The notes under the pieces: model-generated | The model's database searches: none | What the model was told of the DNA's origin: nothing | Seen by the model: the letters and a program-made list of their open reading frames with translations, nothing else | Made by a program: the position numbers and the translations under genes | Assembly (NCBI RefSeq): GCF_900112355.1 | Contig: NZ_FOLM01000002.1 | Coordinates: 262,742-326,741, forward strand | Origin: Streptomyces aidingensis | GTDB taxonomy: Bacteria > Actinomycetota > Actinomycetes > Streptomycetales > Streptomycetaceae | DNA: 64,000 nucleotides | Direction of reading: 5' to 3' | Part shown: positions 31,415 through 40,508 of the stretch, in pieces | How positions within the stretch are numbered: the first letter of the stretch is position 1 | How the letters are laid out: every line of letters starts with the position of its first letter

Positions 31415-32221
31415 ATGGCCGCATACGACGAGCGGGTGGCCACGGTGGTGCCGGACATCCTGGACGCCGTGCAGGAACGCCTGGAGAAGCACAAGGTCAC
31501 CCACGAGGAGTACCGGGCGGCCTGGCGGTGGCTGACCGGGCTGGCCGCGTCCGGCGAGGTCCCGCTGTTCCTCGACGTGTTCTTCGAGGCCGTGGTCGAA
31601 AGACTCGGCACCGAGGGCCGGCCCGGCTCGGCCGGCACCGTCCAGGGCCCCTACCACGTGCCGGACGCGGTGCTCCTCACCGGGCAGCCGTACATCCTGC
31701 CGATGCGCGAGGACGAGCCGGGCGAGCCGATGCTGTTCACCGGCCGGGTCACCGACCTGGACGGGGCACCGCTGGCCGGCGTGCTGGTCGACATGTGGCA
31801 GGCCGGGAACGACGGCACCTACTCCGGCTTCGTGGGCGACGCCCCCGAGGGCAATCTGCGGGCCCGGCTGCACACCGGCGAGGACGGCACCTTCACGGTG
31901 CGCACCATCCGCCCGGCGCCGTACCGGATCCCGGACTCCGGCCCCACCGGGGAGCTGCTGGGCATGCTCGGCCGGCACACCTGGCGGCCCGCGCACTTCC
32001 ACTTCATCCTCACCGCCGACGGCCGGGAACCCCTCACCACCCAGCTCTACTTCCGGGGCGACCCGTGGCTGGACGAGGGCGATGTGGTGGGCGCGGTCAA
32101 GGACTCCCTGGTGATCGACGTCCGCGAGGGCACCGACCGGGAGGCGGCGGCCCGGGCGGGCCTGGACGGCCCGCACCTGGCCGCGGACTACGCCTTCACC
32201 CTGCGGCCGGCGGAGGGCTGA
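31415..32221 (+). CDS. Intradiol ring-cleavage dioxygenase (catechol/chlorocatechol/hydroxyquinol type)
   Basis: A 268-residue Fe(III) dioxygenase that opens a catecholic ring between its hydroxyls to give a cis,cis-muconate. The N-terminal helical domain (about residues 1-75) contains KHKVTHEEYRAAWRWLTGL; the beta-sandwich follows with GTVQGPYHVPDA, VDMWQAGNDGTYSGF, the Tyr ligand in RPAPYRIPDSG and the two His ligands in RPAHFHF. All four iron ligands are visible. The following three genes make it the first step of a modified ortho-cleavage pathway. Substrate choice among catechol, chlorocatechol and hydroxyquinol cannot be fixed from sequence. Confidence 0.93.
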   Translation: MAAYDERVATVVPDILDAVQERLEKHKVTHEEYRAAWRWLTGLAASGEVPLFLDVFFEAVVERLGTEGRPGSAGTVQGPYHVPDAVLLTGQPYILPMREDEPGEPMLFTGRVTDLDGAPLAGVLVDMWQAGNDGTYSGFVGDAPEGNLRARLHTGEDGTFTVRTIRPAPYRIPDSGPTGELLGMLGRHTWRPAHFHFILTADGREPLTTQLYFRGDPWLDEGDVVGAVKDSLVIDVREGTDREAAARAGLDGPHLAADYAFTLRPAEG

Positions 32222-32270
32222 GGCCCCGGGCCCCGCCCGGGTGAGAAGAACCGACCTGAGGAGAACCGAT

Positions 32271-33083
32271 ATGTGCCACGAGCGGTGGAGCGGCGGGGCG
32301 GAGGACGCCCGGCGGTACGCCACGCCGGTCGCCCTGGCCACCGAGGACGGCCGGGAGATGCCCGGCTGGACCTTCCGCCCCTTCGGCCCCCCGGGAGACG
32401 GGTCCGGCGGCGGGTCCGGCGACGGGTCCGGAGCCGGCGGCAGAGGAACCTGCCTGGTCGTCCCCGACATCTACGGCCCGTCCCCGTTCTACGCGGAGCT
32501 GGCCCGGCTGCTGGCCGCCGAGGGCTACACGGCCACCCTGGTCGACTACTTCTTCCGGGAGGGCCCGCTCGCCGAGCGGACCCGGGAGGCCGCCTTCCGG
32601 CGCCGGGCCGGACTCGACGAGCGGCGCGCCCTGCGCGACCTGTCCGCCGCCGTCGGCCGGCTCGGCGCCGGGGCGCCGCGCACCGCGGTGATCGGGTTCT
32701 GCCTGGCCGGGCAGTTCGCCCTGGACCTTGCCGCGATGCGCCGGGACCTGGCCACGGTCTCCTTCTACGGTTTCCCGGAGGGGGTGTCCGGCGAGGTGGC
32801 GGTGGCCGCGCCGCGGCCGGTCGATCTGGCCGGGGAGATCACCGGTCCGGTGCTGGCGTGCTGGGGCACCCGGGACTACATCCCGCTGCCGGTGATCCAG
32901 CGGTTCGAGAAGGCCATGCGGGACGCCGGGACCGACTACACACAGCTTCTGCTGGACGGCGCCGGGCACGGCTTTCTGCAAGGGCTGGTGGAGGAGCGCG
33001 AGGACAGCGCCGCCGCCCGCCGCGCCTGGCTGGAGACGCTGGACTTCCTGGCCGGCGCCGGACTGACCGGGCGGGCGTCGTGA
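32271..33083 (+). CDS. Dienelactone hydrolase family protein
   Basis: A 270-residue alpha/beta hydrolase of the dienelactone hydrolase type, expected to open 4-carboxymethylenebutenolide to maleylacetate. The nucleophile elbow is AVIGFCLAGQFALDLAAM with the family's cysteine nucleophile; CLVVPDIYGPSPFYAELARL, CWGTRDYIPLPV and LDGAGHGFLQG supply the other active-site parts. A Gly/Ser-rich insertion (about residues 48-62) lengthens the N-terminus. The ATG at 32271 follows GAGGAG. Its stop overlaps the next start as GTGA. Confidence 0.9.
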   Translation: MCHERWSGGAEDARRYATPVALATEDGREMPGWTFRPFGPPGDGSGGGSGDGSGAGGRGTCLVVPDIYGPSPFYAELARLLAAEGYTATLVDYFFREGPLAERTREAAFRRRAGLDERRALRDLSAAVGRLGAGAPRTAVIGFCLAGQFALDLAAMRRDLATVSFYGFPEGVSGEVAVAAPRPVDLAGEITGPVLACWGTRDYIPLPVIQRFEKAMRDAGTDYTQLLLDGAGHGFLQGLVEEREDSAAARRAWLETLDFLAGAGLTGRAS

Positions 33084-34210
33084 GCGGACCGCGGGTCACG
33101 GCCATCGACACCACCGTCGTCGATCTGCCCATCCGGCGCACCCACCGGTTCTCCGGCCACGGCATCGACCACCAGTCCTATCTGGTCGTCCGGCTGCGCA
33201 CCGACGCCGGACACACCGGGGTCGGCGAGGGCGTCTCACCGGGCGGGCCGTGGTGGAGCGGCGAGAGCGTCGAGGGCGAGCAGCAGATGATCGAGCACTA
33301 TCTGGCGCCCGCCCTGATCGGCCGGAGCTGCCTGGATCTGCACGGCGCCGCGGCGGCCATGGACAAGGTGGCCTACGGCAACGACTTCGCCAAGGCCGCC
33401 CTGGAGACGGCGCTGCTGGACGCCGCCGGCCAGGCGCTCGGGGTGCCCGCCTATGTGCTGCTCGGCGGCGCGGCGGCGCGGGAGCGGATCCCGGTGCGCT
33501 GGGCGCTGTCCGCGGTGGGGGTGGCCGAGGTCGCCCAGGAGGCGGCCGAGCGGATCGCCGAGGGCCACCGGGCGCTGAAGCTGAAGATGGGCGCGCTGCC
33601 GCTGGAGGAGGATCTGCGCCGGGTGGCCCGGCTGATCGACAAGATCGGGGACGGTGTCGACTATCTGGTGGACCCCAACGGCGCCTGGGACTTCCGCACC
33701 GCGGCGGCGGCCGTGCACGAACTGGAGGCGGCGGGGGTGGGCACCGTGGAGCAGCCGCTGGCCCGTTCCGATCTGGCGGGCATGGCCGCGCTCGGCCGCC
33801 GCGCCACCGCGCTGCGGCTGATGGCGGACGAGTCGGTGTGCCGCCCGGGGGACGCGATCGCGGCCGTGGCGGCCCGGGCCTGTGACGCGGTGTCGGTCAA
33901 GCCGGGCAAGGCCGGCGGTCCGCTGCGGGCCGTCCGGGTGGCCGCGGTCGCCGCCGCGGCCGGCCTGTCGTGCTACGGCGGCACCGCGCTGGAGACCTCG
34001 ATCGGCACCGCCGCGGCGGCCCATGTGTACGCCTGTCTTCCGGAACTGCCGCTGGGCTGCGAGCTGGTCGGCCCGCTGCTGCTGGCCGGCGATCTCACCA
34101 CCGAGCCGGTCCGGTACCGGGACGGCGACCTGCTGGTGCCGGCCGGTCCGGGGCTGGGTGTACAGGTGGACTGGGACCAGGTGGCCCGCTACGCCCGGCG
34201 GCCGTCATGA
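33080..34210 (+). CDS. Muconate/chloromuconate cycloisomerase
   Basis: A 376-residue enolase-superfamily enzyme that lactonises a muconate from ring cleavage. Catalytic elements are all present: the Lys pair in ALKLKMG (about residue 170), the metal ligands Asp in DPNGAWDF, Glu in VEQPLARSD and Asp in RLMADESVC, the second Lys in VSVKPGKAGG, and the Glu in GGTALETSIGTAAAAH. The start is GTG at 33080, overlapping the hydrolase stop. With dienelactone hydrolase before and maleylacetate reductase after it, the chloromuconate-type role is favoured over plain muconate. Confidence 0.92.
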   Translation: MSGPRVTAIDTTVVDLPIRRTHRFSGHGIDHQSYLVVRLRTDAGHTGVGEGVSPGGPWWSGESVEGEQQMIEHYLAPALIGRSCLDLHGAAAAMDKVAYGNDFAKAALETALLDAAGQALGVPAYVLLGGAAARERIPVRWALSAVGVAEVAQEAAERIAEGHRALKLKMGALPLEEDLRRVARLIDKIGDGVDYLVDPNGAWDFRTAAAAVHELEAAGVGTVEQPLARSDLAGMAALGRRATALRLMADESVCRPGDAIAAVAARACDAVSVKPGKAGGPLRAVRVAAVAAAAGLSCYGGTALETSIGTAAAAHVYACLPELPLGCELVGPLLLAGDLTTEPVRYRDGDLLVPAGPGLGVQVDWDQVARYARRPS

Positions 34211-35328
34211 CCGCCGCCGGGAGCCGCGGCCCGGGCAGCGGGGCGGGCACGGCGGCGGACGGGTTCGTGCATGATCTGCCGGGCGCCCGGGTGGTGTTCG
34301 CGGCCGGTGCCCGGCACCGGCTGCCCGAGGAGACCGCCCGGCTCGGCCTGCGGCGGGTGCTGTTCGTGGGCGGCGACGGCCCGCTGCGCCGGACCGCCGG
34401 CGAACTGGTCGCGGCGCTCGGCGGCACGGTGGCCGCCCGCATCGACGAGGTGGTGCAGCATGTGCCGGCCGCCGAGGCCGCCGCCGCGGTGCGCACCGCC
34501 CGCCGGTGCGGCGCGGACGGGCTGGTGGCCCTGGGCGGCGGCTCGGCCACCGGCCTGGCCAAGGCCGTCGCCCTGGAGATGGGGCTGCCGGTGCTGGCCG
34601 TGCCGACCACCTATGCCGGCTCGGAGATGACCGATATCTGGGGCCGGACCGACGACCACGCCAAGACCACCGGCCGCGATCCCCGGGTGCGGCCCCGGAC
34701 GGTGATCTACGACGTGGAACTGACCCTCGGCATGCCGGCCGCGCTGACCGCGGCCAGCGGGCTGAACGCGCTGGCGCACTGCGCCGAGGCGGCCTACGAC
34801 CCGGCGGCCGGCCCGGTGGTCCGGCTGCTGGCGGTGGAAGGCGCCCGGGCGCTGGCCGCCGGGCTGCCGGACGCGGTGGCCCGCGGCCGGGACCTGGCCG
34901 CCCGCGCCGAGACCCTCTACGGCGCCTGGCTGGCCGGTACCGCGCTCGGCGCCGCCCGGATGGGTGTCCATCACAGCCTGTGCCATCTGCTGGGCGGCGC
35001 CTTCGCCCTGCCGCATGCGGAGACCCACGCGGTGGTGCTGCCGCACGCCATCGCGTTCAACCGGCAGGCGGCCCGCGCCGCGCTGGCCCCGCTGGACCGG
35101 GCGCTGGGGGCGGGGCCCGGCGGCAGCGCGGCGGCGCTGTGGGATCTGGGCCGCCGGGTGGGCGTGCCGCGCTCCCTGGCCGAACTCGGCCTGAGCCGGG
35201 AGGACGCCCTGCGCACCGCCGAGGCGCTCGGTGCCCGCGCCGTGACCAATCCGCGGCCGGTCGGCCCCGGCGACGCGCGGGAGCTGGTGCTCGCCGCGTA
35301 CCACGGGCTGCGGCCCGCGACCGGCTGA
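34207..35328 (+). CDS. Maleylacetate reductase
   Basis: A 373-residue iron-alcohol-dehydrogenase-fold enzyme that reduces maleylacetate to 3-oxoadipate with NAD(P)H. Markers are the nucleotide-binding LVALGGGSATGLAKAVALEM, the substrate segment TTYAGSEMTDIWGRTD and the two C-terminal His-rich stretches MGVHHSLCHLLGGAFALPHA and ETHAVVLPHA. This enzyme defines chlorocatechol- and hydroxyquinol-type pathways and is not needed for ordinary catechol. The ATG at 34207 overlaps the cycloisomerase stop (ATGA), and a 14-bp-stem terminator follows. Confidence 0.92.
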   Translation: MTAAGSRGPGSGAGTAADGFVHDLPGARVVFAAGARHRLPEETARLGLRRVLFVGGDGPLRRTAGELVAALGGTVAARIDEVVQHVPAAEAAAAVRTARRCGADGLVALGGGSATGLAKAVALEMGLPVLAVPTTYAGSEMTDIWGRTDDHAKTTGRDPRVRPRTVIYDVELTLGMPAALTAASGLNALAHCAEAAYDPAAGPVVRLLAVEGARALAAGLPDAVARGRDLAARAETLYGAWLAGTALGAARMGVHHSLCHLLGGAFALPHAETHAVVLPHAIAFNRQAARAALAPLDRALGAGPGGSAAALWDLGRRVGVPRSLAELGLSREDALRTAEALGARAVTNPRPVGPGDARELVLAAYHGLRPATG

Positions 35329-35339
35329 TCCGGCCGGGC

Positions 35340-35378
35340 GGAACGGGCGGGAATTCGGCGGGATTTCCCGCCCGTTCC
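35340..35378 (+). terminator. Terminator of the ring-cleavage operon
   Basis: A perfect 14-bp inverted repeat (GGAACGGGCGGGAA at 35340-35353 and its complement at 35365-35378) with an 11-nt loop starts 11 bp after the maleylacetate reductase stop. Confidence 0.8.
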
Positions 35379-35925
35379 GGGGCGTGGAGAAGCGGTGAAG
35401 GTGAAACTCGTTCAGGTAAATGGCGGGTAATTGCACGGAATCCTGCGGGGGTACGGGTATACCCATCGCATCCCCGGGGGCACGAGGGGCACATGGGACC
35501 CAGTCGTCACACCAGCCCCGGAGAAACCCTCAGCCGCATCGGCTTTGACAACGGTGAACGGTCCGTTAAGCCCGGGGGGTCACCGTGCGCCCTCCGTGCG
35601 CCGGTGAGCCGGTGAAGTACATGCAATCGGCCGTACACATTTATTAACCTGCTCGTTCCACGGATCTCGCGAAGAGGTGTGCGAAAGGTAAAGAGTTCAC
35701 CTGCTGAGACGACTGGGGGATCCGGCAATCCAAAGTTCATGCAAAATCCCTTCACGCGGACAAATTCTTTTCCCTAGCCTCTAAGCCTCGCCACGAGCGA
35801 CGCACTGGGGAGAGTGCGTACAGGGGAAGACCCGGGGGGCTCGGCGGGTGATGCAGCCTGCCGTTGTGCGCCTTCCGGGTGCGGATGTGACGCCACGCCG
35901 AGCGTGGCGTGGCCCAGGAGGGGTT
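35379..35925 (+). other. Long AT-richer intergenic region before the glycan operon
   Basis: About 550 bp without a supported gene. It is notably less GC-rich than the surroundings (for example CATTTATTAACCTGC near 35,640 and GGACAAATTCTTTTCCC near 35,760). TTGACA near 35,543 and a TTCACG...TAGCCT pair near 35,751-35,781 are possible promoter elements. The length suggests elaborate transcriptional control or a structured leader; I could not match it to a known riboswitch. Confidence 0.4.
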
Positions 35926-37182
35926 TTGCTCACCGCTGCGTTCATAGTCGTTGTTTCACTTGCGCTGTTCTGGATGGCCGCGTTCACACTGTGGTGGCAG
36001 ATGCACGCGTGGCGTACGCCCGAGGTGCTGGCCGCCACCCGCTTCGGACGCCCCGACGGCGAGGCGAAACTGTCGTTCTCCCTGCTGGTGCCCGCCCGGC
36101 ATGAGCAGGCCGTACTGGAGCACACCGTCTCCCGGCTGCTCCGCTCCGCCCACGGCGACTACGAGATCCTGGTGATCGTCGGGCACGACGACCCGGAGAC
36201 CGCCGAGGTCGCGGAGCGGGCGGCGGCCCGGGACCCGGAGCGGGTACGGGTCATCACGGACACCCATGAGAAGAAGAACAAGCCCAAGGCGCTGAACACG
36301 GCGCTGCCGCACTGCCGCGGCGATGTGGTCGGGGTGTTCGACGCCGAGGACCAGGTGCATCCGGAACTGCTGGCGCACGTCGACCACGCGTTCCGCACCA
36401 CCGGGGCGGACGTGGTGCAGGGCGGGGTGCAGCTCATCAACTTCCATTCGAGCTGGTACAGCCTGCGCAACTGCCTGGAGTACTTCTTCTGGTTCCGCAG
36501 CCGACTGCATCTGCACGCCCAGAAGGGGTTCATCCCGCTGGGCGGCAACACCGTGTTCGTGCGCACCGAGGTGCTGCGCCAGGCCGGCGGCTGGGACCCG
36601 AACTGCCTGGCCGAGGACTGCGATCTGGGCGTCCGGCTGTCCAGCGAGGGCCGCAAGGTGGTCGTCGCCTACGACTCCGAGATGGTGACCCGGGAGGAGA
36701 CCCCGGGCTCCCTGCTCGCCCTGCTGAAGCAGCGCACCCGCTGGAACCAGGGCTTCCTCCAGGTCTACCGGAAGCGGGACTGGCGCCGGCTGCCCGGCTT
36801 CGGCCAGCGGATGCTGGCCCGCTACACCCTGATGACGCCGTTCCTCCAGGCCTTCACCGGGGTGATCATCCCGGTCAATGTGCTGGCCGCGCTCTTCCTC
36901 GATGTGCCGGTCGGCGTGGCCGTGTTCACCTTCCTGCCCCTGCTGACCGCCGCCGTCACCTTCGTCTTCGAGATCGTCGGCCTGCACGACTTCGGCATCC
37001 AGTACGGGCTGAAGGTCCGTTTCGTGCACTACCTCAAGCTCATCGTCGGCGGCCCCTTCTACCAGGTGCTGCTCGCGGGCGCGGCCGTGCGGGCCGTCTG
37101 GCGCGAGCAGCGGGGGCGCAACGAGTGGGAGCTGACCAGCCACGTCGGTGCTCACCTCAGCCGAGAGGACGTCCTGCGGTGA
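35926..37182 (+). CDS. Processive GT2 glycosyltransferase (cellulose-synthase-like)
   Basis: About 418 residues from the start chosen here. One N-terminal membrane helix (LTAAFIVVVSLALFWMAAF) is followed by the GT-A domain with LLVPARHEQAVLEHTVSRLL, the acidic VVGVFDAEDQVHPELL motif, CLAEDCDLGVRL and the QRTRWNQG (QxxRW) motif of processive transferases; three further membrane segments close the protein. The start is uncertain: GTG at 35848 or ATG at 35851 open the frame, but the only good ribosome site, AGGAGG at 35916-35921, sits 4 nt before the TTG at 35926, which would start right at the membrane helix. It is coupled to the next gene (GTGA). Confidence 0.88.
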   Translation: MLTAAFIVVVSLALFWMAAFTLWWQMHAWRTPEVLAATRFGRPDGEAKLSFSLLVPARHEQAVLEHTVSRLLRSAHGDYEILVIVGHDDPETAEVAERAAARDPERVRVITDTHEKKNKPKALNTALPHCRGDVVGVFDAEDQVHPELLAHVDHAFRTTGADVVQGGVQLINFHSSWYSLRNCLEYFFWFRSRLHLHAQKGFIPLGGNTVFVRTEVLRQAGGWDPNCLAEDCDLGVRLSSEGRKVVVAYDSEMVTREETPGSLLALLKQRTRWNQGFLQVYRKRDWRRLPGFGQRMLARYTLMTPFLQAFTGVIIPVNVLAALFLDVPVGVAVFTFLPLLTAAVTFVFEIVGLHDFGIQYGLKVRFVHYLKLIVGGPFYQVLLAGAAVRAVWREQRGRNEWELTSHVGAHLSREDVLR

Positions 37183-38966
37183 CCTCGACCCTGCCCGCAG
37201 CCACCACCAACCGGACCACCACCCGGCCCCCCGCCGGGACCCCCGCCGAGACCACCACCGACAGCACGGAGACCACGCAGATGACGGCAGCGACGGCGAC
37301 GGCTCCGGCCCCGGCTCAGGAAACCGGGCCGGCGGCCGGTGCGGGCACCGCCGCACCGCGGCGCCCGCGGCGGCGGGCCGCCGTCGAACGGATCTCCCTG
37401 GCGCTGCTGCCCCGGCCGCGCGCCACCCGGACCGACGTACTGCTCTGCCTCGGTCTGCTCACCGTCATCATGGTGGTCCAGGCCTGGAACATCACCCGGT
37501 TCCCCAACCTCAGCGACGACGAGGGCACCTATCTCGCCCAGGCGTGGGCAGTCCAGCAAGGCGACGGCCTGGCGCACTACACCTACTGGTACGACCACCC
37601 GCCGGTCGGCTGGCTCCAGATAGCCCTGCTGACCTGGATACCCTCGCTGATCAGCCCCGACTGGATGACCGTCGCGACCATGCGGTACGCGATGCTGCCG
37701 GTCGGCGCGGTCAGCGCGGTCCTGGTCTACGCCCTGGCGCTGCGGCTGCGGCTGCCCCGCTGGTCGGCCTTTGCGGCCATGGCCCTGTTCGGGCTCTCCC
37801 CGCTCTCCGTGGTGCTCCAGCGGGAGATCTTCCTGGACAACCTGGCGGTGCTGTGGATACTGCTGGCCTTCTGGCTGGCCGCCTCCCCCAGCCGCCATCT
37901 GTGGCACCACTTCGGCGCCGGACTGGCCGCCGCGGTCTCGGTGCTGACCAAGGAGACCATGCTGCTGGTGCTGCCCGCGCTGCTGGTCACCATGTGGCGG
38001 CACAGCCACCCGGAGACCAGGAAGTTCGCGGTCACCGGCGCCATCACCTCCTGCGTCCTGGTGGGGCTGCTCTACCCGCTGTTCGCGCTGCTGAACAGCG
38101 AACTCTTCCCCGGCGCCGGGCATGTCTCGCTGATCGACGGCATCGTCTACCAGCTCAGCCGGCCCGGCTCCGGCTCGCTCTTCGAGCCGGGCACCGGCTC
38201 GCACGCGGTGGTGCAGTCCTGGCTCTACTACGACTCGGTGATCATCTACGGCGGGCTGGCCGGTGCCGCCCTGCTGGTCGTCACCCACCGCTGGTCGGTG
38301 ACGGCGCGGGCGCTGGCCGGCCCGGCGCTGGCGGTGGTGATTCTGGCCGTGGTGGTCACCCGGCCCTCCGGCTACCTGCCCGCCATGTATGTCATCCAGG
38401 CGCTGCCGTTCCTGGCCCTGGTGCTGGCCGCGGGCGCGGCCAGCGTCACCCATGCGGTGCTGCGGCGGCGGCGCCCCGGGCGGGAGGGCATCCCGCAGCG
38501 GCGCGCGGTCACCGTGGCGCGCTGGACGGCGGCCGTCGCACTGGGCGTGGCCGCGGTCGCCGTGGTGGCGCCCACCTGGTACCAGGGCAACAAGACGGCG
38601 CTGACCGAGGACGCCAACGCGTCCTACCGGGCGGCGGTGGCGTGGATGGGCCGGGAAGTGGCCGAGCCCGCCGATACCCGGGTGCTGGTGGACGACGCCG
38701 TCTGGCTGGACCTGGTGCACCAGGGCTATGAGCCGGGCACCGGCGTCATCTGGTTCTACAAGGCAGACCTCGACCCGGCCGTCACCGAGACGCTGCCGGG
38801 CGGCTATCGCGACATCGACTACGTGGTGTCCTCTCCCACGGTGCGGCGGGACGCCGTCGACCTCCCCATCGTCAAGGACGCGCTCGAAAACTCGACGCCG
38901 GTCGCCGTCTTCGGCGACGGCGAGGACCGGATCGAGATCCGGCGGATCGCAGGAGGCGACAGATGA
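37179..38966 (+). CDS. GT39/ArnT-like polyprenyl-phosphate-dependent glycosyltransferase
   Basis: A 595-residue membrane protein. After a Thr/Pro-rich cytoplasmic N-terminus (about residues 1-85), the first helix leads into the acidic loop FPNLSDDEGTYLAQAWAV and then YDHPPVGWLQIALL, the PMT/ArnT-type signature with catalytic Asp/Glu. About ten more helices follow, and a periplasmic-type C-terminal domain (about 490-595) ends the chain. It should move a sugar from a polyprenyl carrier to an envelope acceptor. The start is GTG at 37179 within GTGA; it overlaps the next gene by 4 bp. Confidence 0.87.
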   Translation: MTSTLPAATTNRTTTRPPAGTPAETTTDSTETTQMTAATATAPAPAQETGPAAGAGTAAPRRPRRRAAVERISLALLPRPRATRTDVLLCLGLLTVIMVVQAWNITRFPNLSDDEGTYLAQAWAVQQGDGLAHYTYWYDHPPVGWLQIALLTWIPSLISPDWMTVATMRYAMLPVGAVSAVLVYALALRLRLPRWSAFAAMALFGLSPLSVVLQREIFLDNLAVLWILLAFWLAASPSRHLWHHFGAGLAAAVSVLTKETMLLVLPALLVTMWRHSHPETRKFAVTGAITSCVLVGLLYPLFALLNSELFPGAGHVSLIDGIVYQLSRPGSGSLFEPGTGSHAVVQSWLYYDSVIIYGGLAGAALLVVTHRWSVTARALAGPALAVVILAVVVTRPSGYLPAMYVIQALPFLALVLAAGAASVTHAVLRRRRPGREGIPQRRAVTVARWTAAVALGVAAVAVVAPTWYQGNKTALTEDANASYRAAVAWMGREVAEPADTRVLVDDAVWLDLVHQGYEPGTGVIWFYKADLDPAVTETLPGGYRDIDYVVSSPTVRRDAVDLPIVKDALENSTPVAVFGDGEDRIEIRRIAGGDR

Positions 38967-40378
38967 ACCCCTTCCCCGCCCAGCCCACCACCACCGGCCC
39001 CGCCACCACCGATTCCACCGGCACCGATTCCACCGGCACCGGCTCCGCCGCCACCGGGCGCGACGCGGCGCCGGCCGGCTCGGAGGACACCGCCGCGGGC
39101 TCCATACCCCCCGCCGCTCCCGGCGCCGCCGGGGCGGCCCGTACCGGGCGCCGGACAGCCGTCTGGCCGCTGGAGAACGTCCGGCCCGGCAGCGTCACCC
39201 TGATCATCCCGACCTTCAACGAGGCCGGTAACGTCCCCGAACTGCTGCGCCAGTTGAGCGCGTCGGTCCCCGCCGGCCTGGACTGCTCGGTGCTGTTCGT
39301 GGACGACAGCAAGGACGACACCCCGCAGGTCATCGCCCGCGAGGCGGTGCACTGCCCGTTCCCGGTCTCGGTACTGCACCGGGAGGTGGCCGAGGGCGGC
39401 CTGGGCGGCGCGGTGGTGGCGGGCATCAAGGCCGCGGACACCGACTGGGTCGTGGTGATGGACGCCGACCTCCAGCACCCGCCCTCGCTGGTGCCGGAGC
39501 TGGTGGCGGCCGGTGAACACTCCGGCGCCGAACTGGTGGTGGCCAGCCGCTACATCCGCGGCGGCAGCCGGGCCGGGCTGGCCGGCGGCTACCGGATCGC
39601 GGTCTCCCGGGCCTCCACCTGGCTGGCCAAGGGCCTCTTCCCGCGCCGGCTGCGCGGCGTGAGCGACCCGATGAGCGGCTTCTTCGCCATCCGCCGCGCC
39701 ATCGTCACCGCCGAGACGCTGCGCCCGCTCGGCTACAAGATCCTGATGGAGCTGACGGTCCGCTGCCGCCCGGGAACGGTCACCGAGGTGCCGTTCGTGT
39801 TCCAGGACCGCTTCGCCGGCGAGTCCAAGTCCACGGCCAAGGAGGGCATCCGCTTTCTGCGCCATCTGGTGGAGCTGCGCACCGCCTCGGCCACCGCCCG
39901 GATGGCGGTCTTCGGACTGATCGGGCTGACCGGCTTCCTGCCCAATCTGCTGGCCCTGCATCTGCTGACCGCCGGCGGCCTGCACTATCTGCCGGCCGTG
40001 GTGATCGCCAACCAGTGCGGGGTCGTCTGGAACTTCCTGCTGACCGAGCTGCTGCTGTTCCGGCACCGCCGGGGGCACCGGCACTGGGCCGACCGGGCCG
40101 GGCGGTTCGCGGTGCTGGCCAACGCCGATCTGGTGCTGCGGGTGCCGCTGATCGCGGTGCTGGTGGAGCGGATGGGGGTGGCCGTGCTGCCGGCCACCGC
40201 GCTCGCCCTGCTGACCACCTTTGTGCTGCGGTTCGCCGCCACCGAGGTGCTGGTGTACCTGCCGCGCCGCAGCCGCCGGTCCCGCCGCAGGGCCGAGCGC
40301 GCCGCCGCCCGCCAGGAACAGCAGGAACAGGAACAGCAGGAACAGCGGACACAGCCGGCCCCGGCCGCCGTCGTCTGA
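38963..40378 (+). CDS. GT2 polyprenol-phosphate sugar transferase fused to a GtrA-like domain
   Basis: A 471-residue two-domain protein. The cytoplasmic GT2 part (about residues 78-300) reads VTLIIPTFNEAGNVPELLRQ, VLFVDDSKDDTPQ, VVMDADLQHPPSLV and DPMSGFFAIRR, typical of dolichol-phosphate-mannose-synthase-like enzymes. The C-terminal GtrA-type membrane domain (about 315-435) has four helices. It would make and flip the polyprenyl-phosphate sugar used by the neighbouring GT39 enzyme. Low-complexity Ser/Thr and Gln/Glu tails flank the domains. It overlaps the GT39 gene by 4 bp. Confidence 0.92.
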   Translation: MNPFPAQPTTTGPATTDSTGTDSTGTGSAATGRDAAPAGSEDTAAGSIPPAAPGAAGAARTGRRTAVWPLENVRPGSVTLIIPTFNEAGNVPELLRQLSASVPAGLDCSVLFVDDSKDDTPQVIAREAVHCPFPVSVLHREVAEGGLGGAVVAGIKAADTDWVVVMDADLQHPPSLVPELVAAGEHSGAELVVASRYIRGGSRAGLAGGYRIAVSRASTWLAKGLFPRRLRGVSDPMSGFFAIRRAIVTAETLRPLGYKILMELTVRCRPGTVTEVPFVFQDRFAGESKSTAKEGIRFLRHLVELRTASATARMAVFGLIGLTGFLPNLLALHLLTAGGLHYLPAVVIANQCGVVWNFLLTELLLFRHRRGHRHWADRAGRFAVLANADLVLRVPLIAVLVERMGVAVLPATALALLTTFVLRFAATEVLVYLPRRSRRSRRRAERAAARQEQQEQEQQEQRTQPAPAAVV

Positions 40379-40508
40379 CCCGGCCCGCCCGCACCGTCGC
40401 ACGGGCGCACGGGACGGCCCCGCACCCGTCCCGTGCGCCCGCCCCCGCAGGCCCGCACCACCCGCACGACAGGCACCACCGCACCACCGCACCACCGAAG
40501 GGACGACC

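Noticed and set aside
35379-35925. A riboswitch, for example a cyclic-di-AMP type, in the long leader
   Set aside because: No recognisable conserved core could be matched by eye, so only the AT-richer gap is reported.
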